Source: Ampelocalamus luodianensis (taxonomy: Eukaryota > Streptophyta > Magnoliopsida > Poales > Poaceae). From it: a stretch of DNA of 64,000 bases. The notes under the pieces were generated by a model. That model searched no databases. It worked only from the letters and a program-made list of their open reading frames with translations, and was not told the origin of the DNA. Numbering within the stretch: the first letter of the stretch is position 1; the number at the start of each line of letters is the position of its first letter. This document shows positions 45,825 through 54,628 of the stretch, piece by piece. The stretch covers positions 6,959,840 through 7,023,839 of the forward strand of contig CM070628.1 in NCBI GenBank assembly GCA_036346255.1, in the 5' to 3' direction. The position numbers were made by a program, and so were the translations under genes.

Positions 45825-48757
45825 TTAAACGTTCGATCTTCTTGGAGGCATCGGTGATTCGCTCGTTCTTGAGCTGAACACCGATCTCGGAAACTGCGAA
45901 TCGCTCATCATATCCTACAAATTTAGCAAATGTTCATGACAAATTTGTTGAGAAGTTATGTTAATCAGTTGGTGATAAAGGACATGGGGGAGGAAGAAAG
46001 CTTACGGCGTTTGGCCGTGAGGCGTTGCTGTGGAGCGTCGAGCTGTGCATGCCGCCGCCGCCGCCGCCCCTGATGGCGCCGCAGAACTGCATATTGTCCT
46101 CGCCGAGCGCGCGCAGCCGGTTGAGCTCCGGGAGCACGGAGGTGCCGAGGTCCGGCCGGTCCTTGCGCCGCAGCTCGCAGCACTTGATCGCCATCTCGGC
46201 GAGGCACTGCGCCTCCTCGACGGGCCAGTCGGGCACGGCGGGGTCGAGCAGGTCCAAGAGCGCGCCACGCTCCAGGGCGCGGGCGACGTGGTGCGTCAGC
46301 CCCATGGGCGGCTTGGCCGTGATGATCTGCAGCAGCATGACACCGAGGGAGTAGACGTCGGACTTCACGCCGAGCATGCCCGTCTGCTGGTACTCCGGGT
46401 CGATGTAGCAGAAGGTGCCGGCCGTCGACGTCATGCGGTACTGCGTCACGTTGTCGGCGACGGACGGCGGCACGAGCCGCGCCAGCCCGACGTCGCTGAT
46501 CTTGCTCACGTAGTTGCGGTCGAGAAGGATGTTCCCGGGCTTTAGGTCGCGGTGCACCAGCGGCTCGGGCTTGGTCTGGTGCAGGAACAGTAGGCTGGTG
46601 GCGATCTCGGCTGCGATGCGGAACCGGTGCTGCCAGGGTATCACCGGCCCGCCGCCGCGCCGGAAGAGGCAGTCGTCGAGGCTTCCGTTCGCCATGTACT
46701 CGTACACGAGGCAGCCGTACTCGGGGCAGGCGCCGAGGAGGAGCACCATGTTGGGGTGTCGGATGCAGCTGAGCACCTCGACCTCCTGCTGGAACTGCGA
46801 CCTGCCCTGCGCGGCGTCGGGGCGGAGCACCTTGATGGCGACCGGCGTGTGGTCGAGGTAGCCCTTGTATACAGGGCCGTAGCCGCCCTCGCCGATCTTG
46901 CGCGCGTCGGAGAAGTGCTCGGTGGCGTGCTCGATCTCCTCGATGCTGTACCGGCGGTACCGGATCTCGTGCGACATGCCGCCCGGCCGGTTCTTGCGCT
47001 CCTCAGCCTCCTTGAGCAGCTTCTTCTCCGCGTTGATCCGCTTCTGCACCTCCAACTCGGCGATCCGCTGCGACGCCTCTGCCGCCTCCATCGCCGCCTT
47101 CGCCTTCGCCTTCTCCCGCTCGATCATCGCCAGCGCCGACTCCTCCGTCAGCCGCGCGTCCTGCATCTTCTGCTCCTCCTCCGTCTTCCACCGCTGCAGC
47201 TCCATCGCCTGCATCCGAGCGCACCGCAACGAAATCACCAACACTTCGATCTTTCTTGCACCATTAATTCTTGAATCAGCTGCTTACTTTCTGTTTAGCG
47301 TTGAGCGCCTCCTTGCAGGCAGTGCTGTACATGTCCATGGTCTGCTTGAGCTCGAGCCGAAGCCGCTTCATCTCGGCCTCGACGTCATCCATGCCGATGG
47401 AGCAGAAGGAGGAGGTGCTGCTCTGCGAGAAGGAGGTGTGGTCATTGGCGCCGAAGGAGTCGCCGCCCCACTTGCTGGGCGTGCGCGACATCTCGAAGCT
47501 GTGGTCGTAGCTCTCCGTTGAGCCGCTCGACATCCGCGGCGGGACCTGGTGGTGGTCGATGCTCCGGCGGCCGGAGCTGACAAACGAGATGTCCGCCGAG
47601 TCCGGCATGGAGAGGTGGCTAAGGTCGGCGTACGACTTCCTGGTCGGCCCCGTGGACCCGCGTGCGAACGGCGACCGGATGTAGTTGTCCACCCTGGGCG
47701 TCTCCGCGTGCTCGTGCCCCCTCGACGACGACGACCACCTCTGCGACGCCGGCGCCGGCTCGGGCGGCTTGGCCGCCGCGCCGACGCTCTGGATCTGCGA
47801 CCGGAGCGGGGACACGCGCGGCGCCTGGCGGATGGAGTTGCGCACCGACGAGACCTTGCCCTTGTTGATCACGTACACTGTACAGAAGTCCGGCGCGCCC
47901 TTGGAGATGGTCGTCGGGACGTCCGCCTTGAATCTTCGGAGCGGAAAAATCTTCGGGTCGTTAGGAGACGGTGGTACGTGACGGCCGGCGAGGGCGTTCG
48001 TGCGTTAGCGTTGCGTACCTGACGAAGCCGCCCCTGGCGGTGGCGCCGACGACGAGCTTCTCGATGGCGGCGTGCGCGGAGAACTCGATGATGGACTTGG
48101 CGACGTCGTGGTCGTCCAGCACCACGTCCTTGCACTGGATCTGCGCGCCGCCACACCACAACAACACAGGGCATTAGACACACACGACCACGGCTGCTTC
48201 TTTGTATGTCTGCACGTACATCTGCAGAATTCAAACGTTCGTACGTCTTTGCGGGTGCAGAAGCAGCGGAACGGGAGGAAGAGGTCCCTCATGTGCGGGT
48301 CCGTCGGCTGCTTGAACCCGGCCGCATCCTCCACTCCCCCTGATCGAAGCCATATACACATACACACGCTCAAAAACCACCAATGGGTCTAGCGAAAAGC
48401 AATTTTACCATTAGTCCAATTTCGACTAGTGCTTCCATGCCAGGAGAGTCCTACGATTCTAAACAGAGCACGGATTCGCGCGCGATGAGCAACACTGCTC
48501 TCAAGAGAAAGCTAATGGGGAAGCTTGGATTGGATCGATCAATGATGCACTGGCAGTGGCATGTACATTGTACGGTACTTGCCTGAGGTGCCCTTGGTGT
48601 TGACGTGGACGAGGACGATGGTCTGGCCCTTGTGGACGAGGGTGTCGATGGCCCACCTGAGGGCGTTCTGGCTGTTCTTGTCCTTGTCGATGCACACCGC
48701 CACCAGAGGGTAGCTCGACGTGTCCGCCGCTTCGTTCCCGTCCTGGTACCTCCCCAT
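45825..48757 (-). CDS. receptor-like cytoplasmic kinase with N-terminal USP domain (RLCK-IX type)
   Basis: Six minus-strand exons are proposed: 48757-48583, 48339-48245, 48140-48019, 47933-47288, 47208-46006 and 45914-45825, giving 776 residues. A universal-stress-protein domain occupies about residues 15-150 (VAVCIDKDKNS, LVVGATARGGFVR, GAPDFCTVYVI). A Ser-rich linker follows, then a coiled coil (about 325-430, MKRLRLELKQT to RINAEKKLL). The Ser/Thr kinase is at about 445-715: GEGGYG at 452-457, Lys472, HRD at 565-567 and DVG at 585-587. DVG instead of DFG is usual in this family, and HRDLKPGN is intact. There is no U-box after the kinase. The first intron starts GC (CAG/GCAAGT) and the other four are GT-AG. 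The last 29 codons depend on splicing at 46005/45914; without it the frame would run to a stop at 45961. It is probably a cytoplasmic signalling kinase with an unknown ligand. Confidence 0.9.
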
Positions 48758-48764
48758 CGACAAT

Positions 48765-48880
48765 CTCTCTCTCTCTCTCTCTGAAGATTGATTTCAGTGC
48801 AAGTTCAATGGATATAACGGAGCGCTCTCTCTCTCTCTCTCTCGATTGATTTCAGTGCAAATTCAATAGATATAGCGGGG
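48765..48880 (-). repeat. duplicated (GA)n-containing unit in the 5' leader of the RLCK gene
   Basis: Two copies of a ~58-bp unit made of a (CT)n run followed by GATTGATTTCAGTGCAA and TTCAAT.GATATA (48765-48824 and 48825-48880). On the coding strand these are GAGA tracts a few bases upstream of the ATG. GAGA tracts near plant start sites often act in transcription; that role is inferred. Confidence 0.75.
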
Positions 48881-48890
48881 CCTCTTCTAC

Positions 48891-49768
48891 TCCTGCTCCT
48901 TGTCATCTATTATTAAGCACTTTCTTTTTTGGATGTGGTGGTCGTCGTCGTAGTCTGAATTGAGCCATGTGTTCCAGTTCTTGGCTGTTTCAACGGGTGG
49001 CCACTGAATTCCCTTCCCCCTGTTTTAGCCTACGAGAACGAGATAGGAGAGGATATATCTTACGTCCAGGATCAGGATAAAATTTTAGGTAGGACGGATC
49101 GTAAGCGTTGACTAAAGATTCCTGGTTGCCTTGTCTCGTCGGCTCGTTGCGCACCCCGTGTCGGATGGTCCTGCTTGACACTTAACTTGACAAGCACCCC
49201 GCAAGTCTTGCCAACTCACCAACACGAATCGTTGAACAATGCACACTACGATGAACACATTTCCTTCTCACAACGACAGATTGACAGTACGACAAATTCA
49301 CAATTGACAGTTTGACACAATGTTCAAGTTCAACTTGAAGTCTTCAACATAGAACACTTGAATAGACAGAATAGTTGAACTCAGTCTCACTCACACAGAG
49401 TCATACTATCACAGTCTCACACAGCCACATTGGTCACGTCTGCCTTTACGCTAGCATGTCATGTACACTCCCCGCGCCTTGCTCTTCTCCCCTCAATTCC
49501 ATCATTCTCTATCCATTCTTAACATCCTAATCCCAATCCCAATCCCAAGCCCACCACATACTGTGTTGCGGCTACCACAGCTCCAGCTCTCCAATTGAAG
49601 AATTGATCCAATTGAAGAATTCATCCCTTAACTGGATCACCATTTGCTTCAATTGCATGCTCATTAATTAGCTAGCTCGCTCTTGCTCCATTGATTAGAT
49701 ATCGAGATCGATCATCAGGCATCAGCTACCTCGCCTACTTAGTTAGTTACTCCATATATAATATATAC
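48891..49768. other. intergenic, shared upstream region of the RLCK (-) and ERF (+) genes
   Basis: The two genes are divergent here. No gene or transposon was recognised. A short stretch rich in CAC(A)GTC/TTGAC words lies at 49260-49440, and an AT run (TATATAATATATAC) lies directly before the ERF start at 49769. Confidence 0.4.
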
Positions 49769-50284
49769 ATGGAGATGGAGCTGTCGGGAGGAGGAGGATC
49801 CGGAGGCAACCACAACGAGTACCGTGGCGTGCGCCACCGACTGTGGGGCAAGTTCGCCGCCGAGATCCGCGACTCCAACCGCCACGACGTCCGCATCTGG
49901 TTGGGCGCCTTTGACACCGCCAAGGAGGTCGCGAGGGCATACGACCGCGTAGCATACTCCATGCACGGCAGGAACGCCGTCCTCAACTTCCCCGACGACT
50001 GGTCGGCTCAGGAGTCAGGAGGGGGGGTCTGGCTGACTAGCCGACGCCTAGGAGGGGAGTGTTCGCCCCTGCATACATGTACACAAATTAAGTGGCGTTT
50101 CATCTTTGGTGGCTTGATAAGAGGGGTGCTAATGACTATCACATTGGTTTTTTTAGTTTTACAGTTTTATCCTGGACTTTCTGGAAATTCAGGAATACAA
50201 GGGCGATTGGGAAGATTTTCCCTAAATAACCGATTGAAGTCATGTTCAAATTTGTATCTTGTTTGCAGCGGTGGTGTATCCTAA
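49769..50284 (+). CDS. AP2/ERF transcription factor, 3' end altered by a LINE insertion
   Basis: The ATG at 49769 opens a 171-residue frame. One AP2/ERF domain spans about residues 18-76 (YRGVRHRLWGKFAAEIRD, then VRIWLGAFDTAKEVARAYD, AVLNFPDD). It has the Ala and Asp typical of ERF-type GCC-box binders and resembles group IX ERFs (GKFAAEIRDS). The usual RPWGK is RLWGK here, a Pro-to-Leu change. After residue ~77 there is no recognisable activation motif. From 50101 the frame runs into a LINE, so the last ~60 residues are transposon-derived. Small group IX ERFs regulate defence genes, but the role here is unknown. It may be a functional short ERF or a gene on its way to decay. Confidence 0.7.
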   Translation: MEMELSGGGGSGGNHNEYRGVRHRLWGKFAAEIRDSNRHDVRIWLGAFDTAKEVARAYDRVAYSMHGRNAVLNFPDDWSAQESGGGVWLTSRRLGGECSPLHTCTQIKWRFIFGGLIRGVLMTITLVFLVLQFYPGLSGNSGIQGRLGRFSLNNRLKSCSNLYLVCSGGVS

Positions 50285-50594
50285 CCAAAAAAAGATGATC
50301 AATTGATGTTGGAAAAGATGCTGGGGGTAGCTGAAGTCTTTATGTGCTTTAGGGTAGACTTTCAGTTGTTTTTTTCTAGTTTGTCCTTGTGTGTTAGTCT
50401 GGTTGTTGTAGGAGGTGGTGTTTACCTTCAGGTTCATGTTTGGTTGTTGCGAGTTTTTTTGTAAACTTGTGCTCACCTCGTTTAAGCTGGTCTCCCCAGT
50501 TGGTTATCTATCGGTTTTTAGCTTTTTAGGTTGAACTTTTGTAAAATTGTTTGATTAGTTTTCTATAAAAGATGGGTCTTGTGCCTTGTTAAAA
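50101..50594 (+). mobile_element. 5'-truncated L1-type LINE with 16-bp TSD
   Basis: The 494-bp insert ends in a short A-run and is flanked by the 16-base direct repeat AAATTAAGTGGCGTTT (50085-50100 and 50595-50610). It begins inside the C-terminal part of ORF2: the frame reads WTFWKFRNTRAIGKIFPK, stop, PIEVMFKFVSCLQRW, a pattern I recognise from the end of plant L1 ORF2 proteins. The rest is 3' UTR. It is inserted in the 3' part of the ERF reading frame. Confidence 0.85.
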
Positions 50595-50610
50595 AAATTA
50601 AGTGGCGTTT

Positions 50611-51269
50611 GAAAGAGCTGGGGGTTATGGTTCATTCTTCATTGGTTCACGGCCTCTGCTCCGGCGGAAAATTCACATTGGAATCGTTTCTTTGTGATGT
50701 TTCTTAGAAAGATCATCCAGTTTATATTAATAAGCCAATGTTAAAAGTATACAGGTACTCGAATTTTACATCGAAAGCACTGCATGAACAACATTATACC
50801 ACTAAGTCCTTCGGTCGATAAACGTGCTGGACTTCTTTATCTTCTTTACCGAAAACTCTAGATCTTCATGGTTTCAACATAATTGTTGAAAGACAGAATT
50901 TATTTATACGTAGCTTCGCCTGGTGTCCATCTCTAGCGTAGGCGACATCATTGTTGTCTAGAGTATGTGTGACAAAACCCATCGTAGTCGTAGGTAAAAG
51001 CAGCATTGAACTCACAAGACAAGAACAAGAACTGGAACACCGTCCAAAAGAAATACAGAAAAAAAAAATAAAGAAATCTAAACAAGCTCCTGAAAATTAA
51101 CAGGAATCTAGTGCAGTAAAAAAAAAAAATAGAGGTCCAGTGGAGTCGATTCTGCCCCCAAAACGATTTGCTCGATCTTACTGGGATGCGAGGGCTGCGC
51201 TACGACCGCGGCGAGGGCAAGTTGTACAGGCCGACACGGAGAGCGCGCCGCTACCACCGTTTAATCCAC
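50611..51269. other. intergenic between ERF and Bz1, no gene seen
   Basis: This contains the pre-insertion 3' flank of the ERF gene and AT-rich sequence. A-runs occur at 51059-51068 and 51119-51129. No other feature is supported. Confidence 0.4.
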
Positions 51270-51460
51270 GGACAACTACCGTTCGAGCCCAGCCGAACCG
51301 TACCTCTTTTTCTTTTTTTGAGGGAAGCCAACCGTACCTGCACGCAACGTGCCGGTAGGAGCACAACGGTACGCACTCACCTGCACGTCGGGGCGGAGAC
51401 TGGTTGGTTGCTGCGTGCACCGCCGCGTCACGCGCGCTCGTGCCGCTGTCCCATAAAACC
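51270..51460 (+). promoter_or_regulatory. candidate Bz1-type promoter elements
   Basis: The ~280 bp before the ATG at 51550 contain MYB-like words: CAACTACCGTT at 51273, and AACCGTACCT twice, at 51296 and 51330 (the complement carries CGGTT). An E-box CACCTG is at 51378 and a TATA-like CATAAAA at 51452-51458, about 92 bp before the ATG. Maize Bz1 is controlled by a MYB plus a bHLH factor, so this combination is expected, but the assignment is by consensus only. Confidence 0.35.
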
Positions 51461-51549
51461 CACCACGACGCAACGCAACGCAACGCAACGCGCTACCAAG
51501 CACCAACACAAAGTTCGCTCTACGCTACACAACAACGACGAGCAGTGCG

Positions 51550-53043
51550 ATGGCGCCGCCGCCGCCGCACGTCGCGGTGGTCGCCTTCCCCTTCAGCTCC
51601 CACGCCGCCGTGCTCCTCTCGTTCGCGCGCGCCCTCGCCGCGGCGGCGCCGCCGGGTGGCATCCTCTCGTTCCTCTCCACCGCCGACTCCCTCGCGCAGC
51701 TCCGCAAGGCCGCCGCGCTCCCGGGGAACCTGCGCCTCGTGGAGGTCACGGACGGGGTTCCGTCAGGAGGCGCGGGGGAGATGCTGCCGGTGCCGCGCCG
51801 GATGGAGCTGTTCCTGGCGGCCGCGGAGGCGGGCGGGGTTAAGGAGGGGCTGGAGGCGGCCCGCGCCGCGGCGGGGGGCGCCAGGGTGAGCTGCGTTGTG
51901 GCGGACGCTTTCGTGTGGGTGGCGGCGGAGGCGGCAGCCGCGGTGGGCGCGCCGTGGGTGCCGGTCTGGACGGCCGCGTCGTGCGCGCTCGTCGCGCACC
52001 TCCGCACCGACGCGCTCCGCGAGGACGTCGGCGAGCAGGGTACGTACTGTACTTTTCCGTTCGATTCTGAGCCGAGTTTAGTGCATTTTAGTGGTTAGTT
52101 GTTAGAGATCGCGTTAAGTTTCAATGTTTCATGGCACGCATCGCATGCAGCCGCGAACCGAACAGAGGAGCTGCTGACCTCGCACCCCGGCCTGGGCAGC
52201 TACCGCGTCCGCGACCTCCCCGACGGCGTCGTCTCCGGCGACTTCAACTACGTCATCAGCTTCCTCCTCCACCGCATGGCTCAGCGCCTCCCACGCGCTG
52301 CAACCGCCGTCGCCCTCAACACCTTCCCGGGACTCGACCCTCCCGACGTCACCGCCTCCCTCGCCGCCGCCCTCCCGGACTGCCTCCCCCTCGGTCCCTA
52401 CCACCTCCTGCCCGCCGCCGAATCACCAGAAATCGACACCGTGCCAGCCGACCCGCACGGCTGCCTCGCCTGGCTCGACCGCCACCCCGCGTGCGCCGTC
52501 GCGTATGTTAGCTTCGGCACTGTCGCCGCGCCGCGGCCGGACGAGCTGCACGAGCTCGCGTCCGGGCTTGAGGCCAGCGGCGCGCCGTTCCTGTGGTCGC
52601 TTCGGGAGGAGTCGTGGCCGCTGCTCCCACCGGGGTTCCTGGAGCGCGCCAAGGGCGCCGCGGGGCTCGTGGTGCCGTGGGCGCCGCAGGTGGGCGTGCT
52701 GCGCCACGCGTCGGTGGGCGCGTTCGTGACGCACGCCGGGTGGGCCTCGGTGCTGGAGGGCGTGTCCAGCGGCGTGCCCATGGCGTGCCGGCCCTTCTTC
52801 GGCGACCAGCGGATGAACGCACGGTCCGTGGCCCACGTTTGGAGCTTCGGCACGGCGTTCGACGGGCCGATGACGCGCGGCGGAGTAGCGGAGGCGGTGG
52901 CGTCGCTGCTGAGCGGGGAGGAAGGGAGCCGGATGAGGGCGAGGGCGCAAGAACTGCAGGCCATGGTGATCAAGGCGTTCGAGCCCGACGGCGGCTGCAC
53001 GAAGAACTTCCATAAGTTTGTCCAGAAAGTTTTTGGAGTGTGA
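51550..53043 (+). CDS. Bz1: anthocyanidin/flavonoid 3-O-glucosyltransferase (Bronze1 orthologue, UGT78-like)
   Basis: Exons 51550-52039 and 52151-53043 are joined by a 111-bp GT-AG intron (phase 1) at the same place as in maize Bz1 (after REDVGxQ, before AAN). The product of 460 residues transfers glucose from UDP-glucose to the 3-hydroxyl of anthocyanidins or flavonols in the cytosol, the last common step of anthocyanin formation. The catalytic His18 (FPFSSHAAV) and its partner Asp119 (CVVADAFVW) are present. The 44-residue PSPG sugar-donor box is at 340-383 (WAPQVGVLRH to FFGDQ), with the HAGWAS variant typical of Bz1 instead of HCGWNS. There are no breaks. The gene keeps very high identity to the maize protein as I remember it. 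Confidence 0.93.
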
Positions 53044-54059
53044 TATCCTAGTATCCTACTATGCATGTGCTCATTCTACTGTGGATGGTTTATTGGTATC
53101 GGTGGCGTCGATAGTACGAGGCATGTCGTTTTGATTCTTCACATCTCATATGAATGGTACTTGTAGCTTGTTTATTGCTTAATTTTTTGAGAGTGATTCC
53201 TACTACTGAATTCTGCAGTCTATGGTACTCCTCGCCTACCTTGCGTCGTTGCCGTGGCACGCGTGTTTTGACGTCTTTGATCTCTATGTTGCTGCAATTT
53301 CTTGTGCAAATCAGCAAGTGTGGTAACTGGTGATAAGCAGGATGTTGTGATCAATCCTGTGTATGTACGATGGCTGTGCAAACTATGCTTTATTTCTAAT
53401 CAATTGTTGCCAAATACAATCATCATTATGCGATCTAACCAGCAATTTACTGGTTAGATGGCTTTGATCTCTGTTCCTACAATTGCTGATGCAAGTCAGC
53501 AAGTGTGGTAACCGGTAAGCAGTATGTTGTGATCAATCCTGCTGTATGGGCGATTGCTTGTGTGATGGCTGTGCAAACTATATATGCGTGTGCTGATCAT
53601 AGAACATCTCATCGAATAGGTCTTGTGCAAACTTGCTCTTGATCTCTTGATGTTGCTGCTGGTGGTGGAATTGACTTCCTGTGGTGCTTTTTGCTTGTGC
53701 CTTTGTGGTTCAAGGGTGCACGAGTAGGGCAGTGCAGGCTTATCCCATCTCTTATATAACCTATCTAATCTTCCTCTGAAGAACATGTTCGCAAAACGTT
53801 TTGAGCTATCTAGTTACCTGAAGAACTTCGGCTATTGTTGGGCCAAGAGGGCTTGCGTCAACGACACCCTGAGGATGAGGGATCATCATGTGGGGAGGTT
53901 GGAGTGATAGGAAAGTCGGTATAATCCTATGCAAACCTTGCCAGGTACATGGATTGGAGCCAATGTATCAAATTCGGCACATGAGGTACAAGGGTAACTG
54001 ACCATCCTTTGTAACCCATCAGGCGAAGCACTGAATGTCAACACCGGCTACCTTCACAT
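53044..54059. other. 3' flank of Bz1, non-coding, with a diverged direct repeat
   Basis: No gene is supported. The stretch includes the probable 3' UTR of Bz1 and the duplicated block listed separately. Confidence 0.4.
53270..53583 (+). repeat. two-copy direct repeat, period ~190 bp
   Basis: The segment 53270-53385 (CTTTGATCTCT, then CAGCAAGTGTGGTAAC, then GATGTTGTGATCAATCCTG, then GATGGCTGTGCAAACTAT) recurs diverged at 53461-53583. It has no coding potential. It is probably an old local duplication behind the Bz1 gene. Confidence 0.7.
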
Positions 54060-54275
54060 GGTGTTTGGTTCGAGGGATGACTATATCCTAGAATGATTCA
54101 TCTATCATGAGATCATCCTATAAATTTGGTGGGATGACACAATCCCACGTTTTGTACAAGGTTTTATACTTACGAAAGATGAGATGGTGATGGACTAACA
54201 CATTATTCCTGAAACCAAACAAATGGATTAGGATCATATGATCAATTCACTTTGTCGTCCTTCAAACCAAATTGC
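54060..54275. mobile_element. MITE-like element
   Basis: Inverted ends GGTGTTTGGTTCGAGGGATGAC and, read inward from the right, GCAATTTGGTTTGAAGGACGAC agree at most positions. The interior has the 'ggtgggatgac...catcccac' style of a widespread grass MITE. No clear TSD was found, so the exact borders may be off by a few bases. Confidence 0.5.
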
Positions 54276-54628
54276 TCGTTAGTGATCCATCAATGTGTAG
54301 CAACGGCAGAGGCACACAGTGCTCTCTGCATTAACACTCATTAGCCGTTAGATGGAGTGGGGACGGATGGGACCGACTGCTACGGCGCAATCTGAATAAT
54401 GTTTGCTACAGTGTTCTGTCTTCAGTAGTTTTGCACAGTGATTTGCTACGATAGAAATATTGTTGTACTGCTGCAGACCACTGTTCATACAACTACAATT
54501 GCAGAGGATCTTGATCCAGTGAGGGGGTGGTTCCTAACCTCGTGCTTTACTTCAGTATGCAGACGCTCAGAAGCGAAAGAAATGGTAGACGTATAGGGGT
54601 GTAAAACGAATCTAAATAGTATATTTTA

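Noticed and set aside
46480..46500. DVG instead of DFG in the RLCK as a sign of a dead kinase
   Set aside because: DVG (KISDVGLARLV) is the normal form in the USP/U-box type RLCK-IX family, so it is not unusual.
46030..47274. Open frames antisense to the USP-kinase exons
   Set aside because: Same GC-composition effect. The sense exons carry all kinase and USP motifs.
49752..49766. TATATAATATATAC as the ERF TATA box
   Set aside because: It ends only a few bases before the ATG at 49769, too close for a core promoter of that start codon.
51178..52007. Open frames overlapping the Bz1 first exon on both strands
   Set aside because: No motifs. The frame starting at 51550 matches Bz1 from the first residues to the intron.
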